Assembly (NCBI RefSeq): GCF_022259695.1
Contig: NZ_CP092099.1
Location: 604,471 to 668,470, forward strand
Direction: 5' to 3'
Length of the DNA: 64,000 nucleotides
Source: Flaviramulus sp. BrNp1-15
GTDB lineage: Bacteria; Bacteroidota; Bacteroidia; Flavobacteriales; Flavobacteriaceae
The notes beneath the pieces are model-generated. The model saw only the letters and a list, made by a program, of their open reading frames with translations, was not told the DNA's origin and did no database searches. The position numbers and the translations under genes were made by a program. Below, piece by piece: positions 38,001 to 46,737 of this stretch (positions are counted from its first letter, which is position 1; each line of letters begins with the position of its first letter).

Positions 38001-41000
38001 CCTAATGGAAACGCTTTAATACCAACAACAACCTCAGGATTGGTAGCCCCAACAGACCCATCTAACCCTAATGGTGATTGGGTAACCGTAGAAACTACTT
38101 TTACAACCACGTCTTCTCAGTTTACCATCCAATTAATTAATAGTCAAGATGGTGGAGCTGGTAATGATTTAGCAATCGACGATATTTATGTTAAGCAGAT
38201 ATTATGTGATCAAGATGGCGACGGTGTAGCAGATTCCATAGATTTAGATAATGACAACGATGGTATCCCTAATGTTGTAGAATTAGGTTTAGCTGATGGT
38301 GATAAAGATGCGACCTTATTTGGCGATGGTTGGGTAGATGCTAACGGCAATGGCGTTCATGATTCTTACGAGGGTGGAGTACCGATGATAGATACCGATG
38401 GTGATGGCATTCCAGATTATGTAGATGCCGATTCAGATAACGATGGGATATTTGATGCCGTTGAGTATGATGGTTATGGAGATGTCGATGTCGATGGAGA
38501 TGGCTTAGGAGATGGCTCAGATGCTAGCAACTTAATATTTGATGATGAAGCCGATGGCGATGGCTTATTAGGCATCATAGATGGTAATGATTTAGATGCA
38601 GATGATTTAGATCATGGAAGCGCAGGCTATGCAACACCATTGGATTCAGACAGTGATGGTATACCAGATTATTTAGAAGTTGATTCAAATAATGATGGTG
38701 TTTATGATATTGAGGAGACTATTTATGCAGGTTACGATGTAGATGGCGATGGTATCATAGATGGCTCAACAGATATCGATCAAGATGGTATATTAGATAG
38801 TTTTGATACAAACACGAGCGCTTTTGGATCCCCAAGAGATTTAGATGACAAGTATACTCTATATTTCGATGGTCGAAATGATTATATATCAGAGAACGTA
38901 CCAGTAATAGCAGGTTGGACAAGCAGCACATTAATGGCTTGGGTAAAGATAGTACCAGGCGCTTCAGGACAACGACGCATAGTAGGACAAGACAATTTTT
39001 ATTTAACGGTAAACAATGATGGAACAGCAAGTGCTGTATCAGGCGGAACAACATTAAGTTCAACCACTACATTACCGGAAAATGTATGGGTTCATGTAGC
39101 GGCTTCGTATAACAATGCCGATGGTAACTTTGTATTATATGTTAATGGTGCAGAAGAAGCTATCGCTTCAGCAGGAAGTTTAGGATCTGGTACTACAGAT
39201 TTAACTATAGGAAGAAGACCAGGGGTATCAGGAGAAGAGAATGTATTAACCAGCGAATATTTTGAAGGTGAGATAGATGAAGTTCGCGTATTTGATGCGG
39301 GACTATCAGAAGAAGAGATTCAAAAGATGGTGTATCAGGAATTAGATGAAACAGGCAGTTTTGTAAGCGGAAAAATAATTCCGTCAGATATATCAGCTTT
39401 AGCAGGATCAAGTTTACAGCGCTATTACAAGATGGATCGTTTTGCAGCAGATATTACAACTGAGCAAAAAGGTGTTTCAAGTGGTGCAAAACTATACAAC
39501 ATTAAAGATATTTATTACCAAACCGCTCCCTTGCCATATGTAACCACAGCGGACGGTAGTTGGACTACAGAGGGCACCTGGTTACATGGCGATGTATGGG
39601 ATATAGAAGATACCGCGAGCAATAAAGATTGGATCGTCGTAAAGGTATCCCATGATATCACAGCAAGTCATGATATCAAGACTGCGGGGTTACTGATAGA
39701 TTCAGGACGACGCTTAACCGTACAAGGCGATCATTTAGTAGAGAACAGCTGGTACTTTGAGTTAGATGGGACCTTAGACTTAATGGATGATTCTCAGCTG
39801 GTGCAGACTGTTACCAGTGATTTAGTAACATCAGCAGATGGAAAAGTATTAAGAAGACAAGAAGGCACCTCAAGTGCGTATTGGTATAACTATTGGTCCT
39901 CACCAGTAGGGGTACAAGCAGCCACAAGCTTATCAGATAACAACGGAACAACAAACAATGTAAACAACACCGACTTTAGTTTAAATATGCTAAAAGATGG
40001 TACAGGCACTGATATTATATTCACATCAGGATATACGGCAAACGGTAGTAACTTAAGTACCTATTGGTTGTATACCTATATTAATGGATTGACCTATTGG
40101 GATTGGGAGCAAATAAACACATCAATAGGGTTGAATCCAGGAGTTGGATACACCCAAAAAGGCACAGGCGCAGGCGGACCAGACCAACAGTATATATTTG
40201 AAGGTAAGCCAAATAATGGAACGATACTGATAGATGTCACCGATGTCGGTGGAGCAGGATCCGTTACTGGCGCTTCGAAGACAGAGTACCTTTTAGGAAA
40301 CCCTTATGCCTCAGCACTGGATATCCATAAGTTTATAGATGACAATATAGGCGTTATAGATGGAACCATACAACTGTGGCAACAATGGAGCGGAAGTTCA
40401 CATAACTTAAACGAATACAATGGTGGTTATGCACAAGTAAACAAATTAGGGTCTACCCGTGCCTATCAATTTGTAGGATATTATGGAGCACATAATGGGT
40501 CGCAAGACGGTACGATAGTACCCTCAAGATACTTACCAGTAGGGCAAGGTTTTATTACAGAGATCGTTGCAGATGGTCAAGTAGAGTTCAATAATAGCCA
40601 ACGTGTATTTATAAAAGAAGCCGATGCTGATGGGAGTTATAATAATGGTTCGACATTTTCAAAGTCAGGAAACAGTAAATCCTCAAAAGGAGAGGCTTCA
40701 AAAGCAATAGAAGAAGAGGACAGTATGCAAAAGATCCGTTTGGAGTTCAGTTCTATATCTGGACCAGAAACGAGAAGAGAGTTGTTATTAGGCTTTAGTG
40801 ATTATACCACAGATGCTTTTGATTATGGTTACGATGCCAGATGTACAGAATCAAATAACAACGATTTAAACTTAAGTTTAGAAGGTGGTAACTATAACAT
40901 GCAAGCGTATAGTGCGATTACCTCAGATAAGGTTGTGCCATTAAACTTTAAATCATCAGGCAATAATAGTTTTGAGATCAAGATTACAGAATTAGAAGAT

Positions 41001-41414
41001 GTAGATGAGCATCAAGAGATTTACTTAAGAGATAACTTAACAGGTATGTATTTTGATTTAACCCAAGATACAGGCTATAGCTTCACTTCAGAACAAGGGA
41101 AGTTTAATGAAAGGTTTGAGGTTGTATTCCAAAACGAATCACAGAGTTTAAGTACCGAGGAGGTATTGGCAGGAGATAACTTCATGTATTATCAAAACCC
41201 AAGCAAGACGTTTTATGCAAAGCAGTTAACCACGGAGGTTAAGAACTTAATGCTAATAAACATGCGAGGGCAAAGCGTATTAGAGTTAGATAATGTATCG
41301 AGAACAAGTTTAGAGAGTGGAATACGATTTGATAACATAGCTACCGGCACCTATGTGGTTTGTTTAAAGACTGAAACTAACCAAGTCTTAACTAAAAAGA
41401 TTGTTATTAATTAA
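35091..41414 (+). CDS. Giant multidomain T9SS-secreted surface protein, copy 2 (probable adhesin)
   Basis: A 2107-aa paralogue of the preceding gene with the same domain order: signal peptide (1-28), NCQGDF-type beta regions, fibronectin type III-like (about 385-472), GEVED (about 474-629), choice-of-anchor (about 634-763), thrombospondin type 3 run (about 765-790), beta-sandwich, long DxDxDG region, LamG-like domain, RRELLLGF module (from about 1881) and T9SS type A sorting domain. The N-terminal half has diverged, with small indels such as an insertion CIDGCPGGASWDD. The part after about residue 1202 differs from copy 1 at one residue only (Val against Ala in AWVKI[A/V]PGASG). Probably exposed on the cell surface; ligand unknown. 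Confidence 0.85.
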   Translation: MEKKLLSKNKIILLLILLISFVNNSFSQVEIASQRFHNGNSGYQYTVADKDGVWAPPSQTITTHVGTDNWDYTATTSNGIIRVVNTDITDPASDLYCLQIKNYWNDNPTVQFADIDITNYVNVTFSIAYQSLGDPDVDEDLILDYSYFDGGSWVNTTVTLIEGSNANMFGVPLDTRMFNVSFPDPNPHVVTIPDTATAFRATISSSFVNGSDGTDNYYIDDVILSGDATTTAPVANCQGDFSIELDAFGNASITTADIDNGSTVYIGTMSLSIDKSDFTCADLGSNVITLTVDDGTQTATCTTTVTVNGYTGAMQTPTIPDTTTFCSYTATPPADISYQCNIVSPTTSDTTTFTIPGNYSITWTYYDAVSGSSGTSVQNITLDNLSVPTGITVTNIGPDSATISWDEQLGVESYEIQYKKNNLINWDVVTSTTNTIDLTLLDQLTLYDVRVAAVCSGSSSAFTTIENFTTTGHDYCVPDVTNFNTNNYIRRVRFGTLTPSIDNTSTYSNGYDNYTATDIADLYKNETYTITIDRYSSQSWQEMGYAVWIDFNGDGDFEDAGEDVWRYTDANNTTNANQVTGDITIPTYAVNGETVMRVATRRYWYPDNPCDGNFDGQRGEVEDYTLNLQIRPDAPQEIDVTGNGNLIVDDAGVGQLSIENNTDFGNYDVYEVPYTKTYRITNNGADPLTLTGSPLVQFISNTGDFTLTQPAISVLAIGESTTFTVTFDPTTVGTKSATIRILNDDVDATDSEDDYTFYIQGEAVKTFPDTDGDGVPDNIDGDDDNDGLLDSTEDSACKVYSYATQVETVFLNETFGSGYDRINVGEASAGSTTTYCYEDGTGSCNGSNNLNDGSYTIYYRAGNGDGTNQTPNGEVASWADQSWYTGFDHTDDAIDGAEPGRMLLINADYDPGIFYEATINGVTPGVEVVYGFSVINLDRTDTPCIDGCPGGASWDDNPRNRPEVLIAVYDPNGNALIPTTTSGLVAPTDPSNPNGDWVTVETTFTTTSSQFTIQLINSQDGGAGNDLAIDDIYVKQILCDQDGDGVADSIDLDNDNDGIPNVVELGLADGDKDATLFGDGWVDANGNGVHDSYEGGVPMIDTDGDGIPDYVDADSDNDGIFDAVEYDGYGDVDVDGDGLGDGSDASNLIFDDEADGDGLLGIIDGNDLDADDLDHGSAGYATPLDSDSDGIPDYLEVDSNNDGVYDIEETIYAGYDVDGDGIIDGSTDIDQDGILDSFDTNTSAFGSPRDLDDKYTLYFDGRNDYISENVPVIAGWTSSTLMAWVKIVPGASGQRRIVGQDNFYLTVNNDGTASAVSGGTTLSSTTTLPENVWVHVAASYNNADGNFVLYVNGAEEAIASAGSLGSGTTDLTIGRRPGVSGEENVLTSEYFEGEIDEVRVFDAGLSEEEIQKMVYQELDETGSFVSGKIIPSDISALAGSSLQRYYKMDRFAADITTEQKGVSSGAKLYNIKDIYYQTAPLPYVTTADGSWTTEGTWLHGDVWDIEDTASNKDWIVVKVSHDITASHDIKTAGLLIDSGRRLTVQGDHLVENSWYFELDGTLDLMDDSQLVQTVTSDLVTSADGKVLRRQEGTSSAYWYNYWSSPVGVQAATSLSDNNGTTNNVNNTDFSLNMLKDGTGTDIIFTSGYTANGSNLSTYWLYTYINGLTYWDWEQINTSIGLNPGVGYTQKGTGAGGPDQQYIFEGKPNNGTILIDVTDVGGAGSVTGASKTEYLLGNPYASALDIHKFIDDNIGVIDGTIQLWQQWSGSSHNLNEYNGGYAQVNKLGSTRAYQFVGYYGAHNGSQDGTIVPSRYLPVGQGFITEIVADGQVEFNNSQRVFIKEADADGSYNNGSTFSKSGNSKSSKGEASKAIEEEDSMQKIRLEFSSISGPETRRELLLGFSDYTTDAFDYGYDARCTESNNNDLNLSLEGGNYNMQAYSAITSDKVVPLNFKSSGNNSFEIKITELEDVDEHQEIYLRDNLTGMYFDLTQDTGYSFTSEQGKFNERFEVVFQNESQSLSTEEVLAGDNFMYYQNPSKTFYAKQLTTEVKNLMLINMRGQSVLELDNVSRTSLESGIRFDNIATGTYVVCLKTETNQVLTKKIVIN

Positions 41415-41489
41415 ACCAAAAAGAATACAATACAAATCCCTTTAGAATATTTTCTAAATGATAAAGTAAAAGCCAAAACATTTGTTTTT
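38691..41489 (+). repeat. 2.8-kb near-identical direct repeat, copy 2
   Basis: Second copy of the block at 31914-34712, offset 6777 bases, encoding the LamG-like domain through the T9SS sorting domain and including the terminator. Recombination between the copies would delete exactly 6777 bases and leave one in-frame hybrid gene (inference). Confidence 0.9.
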
Positions 41490-41735
41490 GGCTTTTCTTA
41501 TTTATTTCTCAAAACTTTTCAATGTCTATTATTAAAAATCTTTAATAAATTAATTCTAATTATTCGGTTTTTCAATTAAAAATCTTACACGACTAGTTGA
41601 AACGTAAAAAATATCGACAAAATACATTTTTTAAAGTTTAATAGTTAATAAATGCTCTTTTTGAAACTTTTTTCTTATAAAAAATATTAGTTTTATGTGA
41701 GTCCTTCTAACTATCTAACCCCAAAATTTTAAGAT
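41415..41735. other. 321-bp intergenic region before the mini-paralogue
   Basis: After the terminator the sequence is AT-rich and non-coding. A TAGTTTTA at 41688-41695 is one mismatch from the -7 consensus, with TTG at 41661-41663 upstream, a weak promoter candidate. Blocks A and B of the giant genes are not present, so the mini-gene is probably controlled separately. Confidence 0.5.
41468..41496 (+). terminator. Terminator of giant gene 2
   Basis: Same AAAAGCCAAAACA...TTTTGGCTTTT hairpin as after copy 1, with one extra T in the loop-side arm. Located 54 bases after the stop. Confidence 0.85.
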
Positions 41736-42647
41736 ATGAGAATGAAATGTCCAAAAACCTACCGCTTAATCTTCAGTATAATTTTGTTACAATGTTTGTT
41801 GTTATTTAACCTAAATGCACAAGTAAAAAATAATTTAGGAACAATAAATGATTATAAAAGTCAGAGCAATAGAGAATTATATCTTCAAAAAACCACATCA
41901 AAAACATCATCTAAAACTTTGGTAAGGCGAACATCTGGATCGGGATTTCAAATAATTAGACTCGAGTTTAATGGCTTAGAAGGCTCGCTGGCTAGACGTG
42001 AATTATTATTAGGTTTTAGTGAGTTCACAACAGATGGTTATGATTATGGGTACGATGCACAAGTTGTTCAGACTTATGAAAACGATCTTAATTTAGATTT
42101 AGAAGGAATGAATATGAGTATTCAAGCGTATGGACCTTTAGTGCCAGAAAAAGAGTTGAAACTGAAGCATTATTCTTCAGGTAAGAATATATTTTCGATA
42201 CAAATAACAGAACTTGAGAATATTGATGAATCACAATCTATTTATTTAAGAGATAATATTACAGGAGATTATTTTGATTTATCAACAGGTGAAGCTTATG
42301 AATTTACATCAGAGCAAGGTAGTTTTGATGATCGTTTTGAATTGGCTTTTCAATCAGAATCACAATCAGAATCAAAAAGCTTAAGTATTAATGATTCTCA
42401 ATACGATATGAAACATATATATTACCAAACAAAAACCAATATGTTTTATGCAAAAAAATTAAGCGGAATAATCAAAAAAATGATATTGGTAAATATGCAA
42501 GGACAAAAGATATTAGAATATAATAACCTATCTCAAGATAGCTTAGAGGAAGGTATTTCTCTTCAAAGTTTAGCTACAGATACTTATGCTGTATTACTTC
42601 AAACCGATACAAATTCAATTTTAACAAAGAAAATAGTAGTTAATTAA
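41736..42647 (+). CDS. T9SS-secreted mini-paralogue of the giant proteins
   Basis: A 303-aa secreted protein with a signal peptide (about 1-29, ending LFNLNAQ), a short Ser/Thr/Lys-rich linker (about 30-70), then the same C-terminal modules as the giant proteins. These are the module from about residue 73 (IIRLEFNGLEGSLARRELLLGFSEFTTDGYDYGYDA) and a T9SS type A sorting domain ending SILTKKIVVN. Similarity is clear but far below the identity shared by the two giant genes, so it is an older relative, not a recent fragment. It lacks all adhesive domains. The frame is open and has its own signal peptide and terminator, arguing against a pseudogene. Role unknown. Confidence 0.8.
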   Translation: MRMKCPKTYRLIFSIILLQCLLLFNLNAQVKNNLGTINDYKSQSNRELYLQKTTSKTSSKTLVRRTSGSGFQIIRLEFNGLEGSLARRELLLGFSEFTTDGYDYGYDAQVVQTYENDLNLDLEGMNMSIQAYGPLVPEKELKLKHYSSGKNIFSIQITELENIDESQSIYLRDNITGDYFDLSTGEAYEFTSEQGSFDDRFELAFQSESQSESKSLSINDSQYDMKHIYYQTKTNMFYAKKLSGIIKKMILVNMQGQKILEYNNLSQDSLEEGISLQSLATDTYAVLLQTDTNSILTKKIVVN

Positions 42648-42671
42648 TTTTAAAATAATTCCAAAAAAAAT

Positions 42672-42703
42672 AAAAAAGCCAAAACATATGTTTTGGCTTT
42701 TTT
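42672..42703. terminator. Terminator of the mini-paralogue
   Basis: A perfect palindrome AAAAAAGCCAAAACAT/ATGTTTTGGCTTTTTT forms a strong hairpin with A and T tails, 25 bases after the stop. The core is the same GCCAAAACA hairpin as after the two giant genes. It can also serve the convergent PepSY-like gene. Confidence 0.88.
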
Positions 42704-42726
42704 ATACTATCAAATGATATTATAAA

Positions 42727-43155
42727 TTAATTTATAATATCTCCATTCGCTTTAAACTCTATATCCTTATTTTTCCCTTTTTGTTTGAATTCTACATCAT
42801 AAAAAATACCTTTTGAATGGTGGTCGACTTTTTCAATTTCAGCAATTTTTCCATCAAATTCATTATCAATTCTTTCTCTAATTGCTTTTGGTAAATCCTT
42901 TTTTTTAATACTAGTTTCAGTTTCAATCCACATACCATTTGGATTAAAATCAGCTCTATATTTTACGCCATCAATTTTAAAATGAGATTCAAAATTACCA
43001 TGAGCGTCTTTATGCCAATCGGGATCATTTTCTCCTGGATATTTTAATTGAAATGTTTTTTTAACTGCTTCTGGTACTTGACTGTTAGCATTTTGGTTAC
43101 AGCTAAAAGCTATAGATAATAAAAGTATAGTAAAAAGTTTATATGTGTTTTTCAT
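42727..43155 (-). CDS. PepSY-like (BLIP-type fold) lipoprotein
   Basis: A 142-aa predicted lipoprotein: signal MKNTYKLFTILLLSIAFSC with Cys19 lipidated. The mature region resembles the PepSY-like DUF2874 family: VPEAVKKTFQLKYPGENDPDWHKDAHGNFESHFKIDGVKYRADFNPNGMWIETET, followed by IKKKDLPKAIRERI, then a second half of the repeat. Such proteins are periplasmic or outer-membrane-attached and often of unknown function. It converges on the mini-paralogue and is divergent from ileS (173-bp gap), so it has its own promoter. Confidence 0.8.
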   Translation of the reverse strand: MKNTYKLFTILLLSIAFSCNQNANSQVPEAVKKTFQLKYPGENDPDWHKDAHGNFESHFKIDGVKYRADFNPNGMWIETETSIKKKDLPKAIRERIDNEFDGKIAEIEKVDHHSKGIFYDVEFKQKGKNKDIEFKANGDIIN

Positions 43156-43328
43156 TGTAAAAAATATAATTTATAAGTTAACAATACAAATATCTTAGTA
43201 TTATGTAGATTAACTTAACTTAAATACAAAAATTGTTAACGCGTTTAAATTATTACTCTTTTATGTTAAAAGCGCCTCTGTTTTAGCAAAATTCATTAAA
43301 TTCGCGAACTTAAAAGATTTACCAGTAA

Positions 43329-46300
43329 ATGAGTGCTAAATTTCCTGAATATAAAGGACTTGACTTACCTAAAGTTGGAGAAGAAATTCTTAACTATTGG
43401 GAAGAAAACAACATATTTGAAAAAAGTGTAACCACACGTGAAAACAATAAACCCTTTGTGTTTTTTGAAGGACCTCCTTCTGCAAACGGACTTCCGGGTG
43501 TACATCACGTTTTAGCACGTGCTATTAAAGATATTTTTCCACGTTACAAAACCATGAAAGGTTACCAAGTTAAGCGTAAAGCTGGTTGGGATACCCATGG
43601 TTTGCCTATTGAATTGGGTGTTGAAAAAGAATTAGGAATCACTAAAGAAGATATTGGTAAAACCATTTCGGTTGAAGATTATAACGCAGCCTGCCGTAAA
43701 GCAGTTATGCGTTACACAGATGTTTGGAATGACCTTACTCAAAAAATGGGATATTGGGTAGATATGGACGATCCGTATATAACCTACGAACCCAAATATA
43801 TGGAAAGTGTTTGGTGGTTGCTAAAACAGATTTACAATAAAAGTTTGTTATATAAAGGGTATACCATTCAACCGTATTCTCCAAAAGCAGGAACAGGTTT
43901 AAGTTCGCATGAGTTGAACCAACCTGGAACTTACCAAGATGTAACAGACACAACTGTTGTGGCTCAGTTTAAAGCTATTGAAAATTCGCTTCCAAATTTT
44001 TTACAAAACAAAGGTGATATTTACTTTTTAGCATGGACAACTACCCCTTGGACACTACCAAGTAATACCGCATTAACTGTTGGGCCTAAAATAGAATACG
44101 TTTTAGTTGAAACTTATAATCAATATACATTCCAACCAATGAATGTGATATTAGCTAAAAAATTAGTTAACTATCAATTCTCAGGGAAGTTTAATCGAGT
44201 TGAAGAGAAATCAGAATTACTAGCATATAAATCTGGTGATAAAAAAATTCCTTTCTACGTTGTTAAAGAATTTGTTGGTAAAGATTTAGTAGGAATAAAG
44301 TATGAACAATTATTGCCATACGCTTTACCAAATGATAATCCTGAAAATGCATTTAGAGTCATTTCTGGAGATTTTGTAACCACTGAAGATGGTACAGGAA
44401 TTGTACATACAGCGCCAACTTTTGGAGCAGATGATGCCTTAGTGGCAAAACAAGCTACACCAGAAGTACCACCAATGTTGGTAAAAGACGAAAATGGAAA
44501 CTTGGTGCCACTAGTAGATTTACAAGGTAAATTCAGACCAGAAATGGGAGAATATGCTGGTAAATATGTGAAGAACGAATATTATAATGATGGTGAAGCA
44601 CCTGAGCGCTCTGTAGATGTTGAACTTGCCATAAAATTAAAAGAAGAAAACAAAGCCTTTAAGGTTGAAAAATACAAACACAGTTATCCTAACTGTTGGA
44701 GAACCGATAAGCCAATTCTTTACTATCCTTTAGATTCTTGGTTCATAAAAGTAACTGATGTTAAAGATAGAATGTTTGAGCTTAACGAAACCATTAACTG
44801 GAAGCCTAAAGCAACAGGAACTGGTCGTTTTGGAAACTGGTTAGCTAATGCCAACGATTGGAATTTATCTCGATCGCGTTATTGGGGAATTCCATTACCA
44901 ATTTGGAGAACCGAGGATGGTAAAGAAGAAATCTGTATTGGTTCTGTTGAAGAGTTGAAAAATGAAATGGCTAAAGCAGTTTCAGTAGGTGTTCTATCTA
45001 AAGATATTTTTGACGATTTTGAAGTTGGAAATAATACTGAAGAAAACTATGCAAAAATCGATTTACATAAAAATATTGTAGATGAGATTGTATTAGTATC
45101 GCCATCTGGTCAAAAAATGTTCCGCGAAAGCGATTTAATTGATGTTTGGTTCGATTCGGGTTCTATGCCTTATGCACAATGGCATTATCCTTTTGAGAAT
45201 AAAGAAAAAATTGATGAAAATAAATCATTCCCAGCTGATTTTATTGCAGAAGGTGTAGACCAAACAAGAGGTTGGTTTTATACACTTCATGCTATAGGCA
45301 CTATAGTGTTTGATTCTGTTGCTTATAAAAATGTTGTGTCTAATGGATTGGTATTAGACAAAAACGGACAAAAAATGTCTAAGCGCTTAGGTAATGCTGT
45401 AGATCCGTTTGAAACTTTGGGTAATTATGGTGCTGATGCAACGCGTTGGTATATGATTAGCAATGCAAACCCATGGGACAATTTAAAGTTCGATTTAGAA
45501 GGTATAGAAGAGGTTAAACGTAAATTTTTCGGTACACTTTATAATACCTATTCATTCTTTCAATTATATGCAAATCTAGATAATTTTAACTACAGTGAAG
45601 CTGATATTCCTGTAAGTGAAAGACCAGAAATAGATAGATGGATATTATCAGAATTACATACTTTAATTCAAAAAGTAGACGATTTTTATTCAGATTATGA
45701 GCCAACAAAAGCGGCTCGTGCTATTTCAGATTTCACACAAGATTATTTAAGTAACTGGTTTGTGCGTTTAAGTAGAAGACGTTTCTGGAAAGGCGATTAT
45801 CAGCAAGATAAAATTTCGGCTTATCAAACACTTTATACGTGTATGGTAACTATAGCTAAGTTGGGTGCACCAATAGCTCCTTTCTTTATGGATAAATTGT
45901 ATTTAGATTTAAATTCGGTTACCAAAAAAGAAACTTTTGAGAGTGTTCATCTAGCAGATTTCCCCGTTTTTGATAAAACTTATGTTGATAAAAGTTTAGA
46001 GCGAAAAATGGAAAGCGCGCAAACAATATCATCATTAGTATTATCGTTAAGAGCTAAAGAAAAGATTAAAGTGCGTCAACCGCTTCAAAAAATAATAATT
46101 CCTGTTGATAGTAAACAACAGCGAGAAGAGATTTTAGCGGTATCAGATTTAATAAAGCATGAAGTAAATGTTAAAGAAGTAGAGCTTTTAGATGATGCAT
46201 CAGAAGTTTTGGTAAAACAAATAAAACCAAACTTTAAAGCGCTCGGGCCTCGTTTCGGAAAGGATATGAAAGCCATTGCAGGTAAAGTAATTAACTTTTC

Positions 46301-46733
46301 TGCAGAAGATATTAACAAAATAGAGCAAAATGGTAGTATTGAGGTTGAAATTAATGGAAAAAATATTACTTTAGAACGCGATGATGTAGAAATTACATCG
46401 CAAGATATTGAGGGATGGCTTGTTGCAAATGAAGGTGCATTAACGGTAGCTTTAGATGTAACCATTTCAGATGATTTACGAAAAGAAGGAATTGCAAGAG
46501 AGTTAATTAACCGTATTCAAAATTTACGTAAAGATTCTGGTTTTGAAGTGACAGATAGAATAGATGTTACCCTTCAAAAAGATGAGCATATTGTAAATGC
46601 AGTTGATGCAAATATGACTTATATTAAATCAGAAACATTAACCAACCAACTTGAAATTATTGATAAATTAGACAATGGTATAGAAATTGCTTTTGATGAT
46701 GTAAATACCAAATTGTTTATTCAAAAACATTAA
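43329..46733 (+). CDS. ileS: Isoleucyl-tRNA synthetase
   Basis: An 1134-aa class I synthetase that charges tRNA-Ile and edits valine. The HIGH-type motif is PGVHHVLAR (about residues 56-64), the KMSKS motif KNGQKMSKRLGN is at about 680, and the CP1 editing domain lies between (LAWTTTPWTLPSNTALTVG, EDGTGIVHTAPTFGADD). The C-terminal anticodon-binding region and a following domain (DLRKEGIARELINRIQNLRKDSGFEVTDRI) are present. The length fits the longer eukaryote-like IleS type common in Bacteroidetes. The DksA-type gene follows after 4 bases. TAAATTCG at 43297-43304 is a weak -7 candidate. Confidence 0.98.
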   Translation: MSAKFPEYKGLDLPKVGEEILNYWEENNIFEKSVTTRENNKPFVFFEGPPSANGLPGVHHVLARAIKDIFPRYKTMKGYQVKRKAGWDTHGLPIELGVEKELGITKEDIGKTISVEDYNAACRKAVMRYTDVWNDLTQKMGYWVDMDDPYITYEPKYMESVWWLLKQIYNKSLLYKGYTIQPYSPKAGTGLSSHELNQPGTYQDVTDTTVVAQFKAIENSLPNFLQNKGDIYFLAWTTTPWTLPSNTALTVGPKIEYVLVETYNQYTFQPMNVILAKKLVNYQFSGKFNRVEEKSELLAYKSGDKKIPFYVVKEFVGKDLVGIKYEQLLPYALPNDNPENAFRVISGDFVTTEDGTGIVHTAPTFGADDALVAKQATPEVPPMLVKDENGNLVPLVDLQGKFRPEMGEYAGKYVKNEYYNDGEAPERSVDVELAIKLKEENKAFKVEKYKHSYPNCWRTDKPILYYPLDSWFIKVTDVKDRMFELNETINWKPKATGTGRFGNWLANANDWNLSRSRYWGIPLPIWRTEDGKEEICIGSVEELKNEMAKAVSVGVLSKDIFDDFEVGNNTEENYAKIDLHKNIVDEIVLVSPSGQKMFRESDLIDVWFDSGSMPYAQWHYPFENKEKIDENKSFPADFIAEGVDQTRGWFYTLHAIGTIVFDSVAYKNVVSNGLVLDKNGQKMSKRLGNAVDPFETLGNYGADATRWYMISNANPWDNLKFDLEGIEEVKRKFFGTLYNTYSFFQLYANLDNFNYSEADIPVSERPEIDRWILSELHTLIQKVDDFYSDYEPTKAARAISDFTQDYLSNWFVRLSRRRFWKGDYQQDKISAYQTLYTCMVTIAKLGAPIAPFFMDKLYLDLNSVTKKETFESVHLADFPVFDKTYVDKSLERKMESAQTISSLVLSLRAKEKIKVRQPLQKIIIPVDSKQQREEILAVSDLIKHEVNVKEVELLDDASEVLVKQIKPNFKALGPRFGKDMKAIAGKVINFSAEDINKIEQNGSIEVEINGKNITLERDDVEITSQDIEGWLVANEGALTVALDVTISDDLRKEGIARELINRIQNLRKDSGFEVTDRIDVTLQKDEHIVNAVDANMTYIKSETLTNQLEIIDKLDNGIEIAFDDVNTKLFIQKH

Positions 46734-46737
46734 AATT

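Noticed and set aside
31914-41489. 2.8-kb repeats as an insertion sequence or composite transposon
   Set aside because: No transposase, no terminal inverted repeats and no target duplication. The repeats are coding parts of adjacent paralogues.
41736-42647. Truncated remnant of a giant gene
   Set aside because: It has its own signal peptide, linker and terminator, and its module is well diverged from the giant genes, so it is not a recent deletion product.
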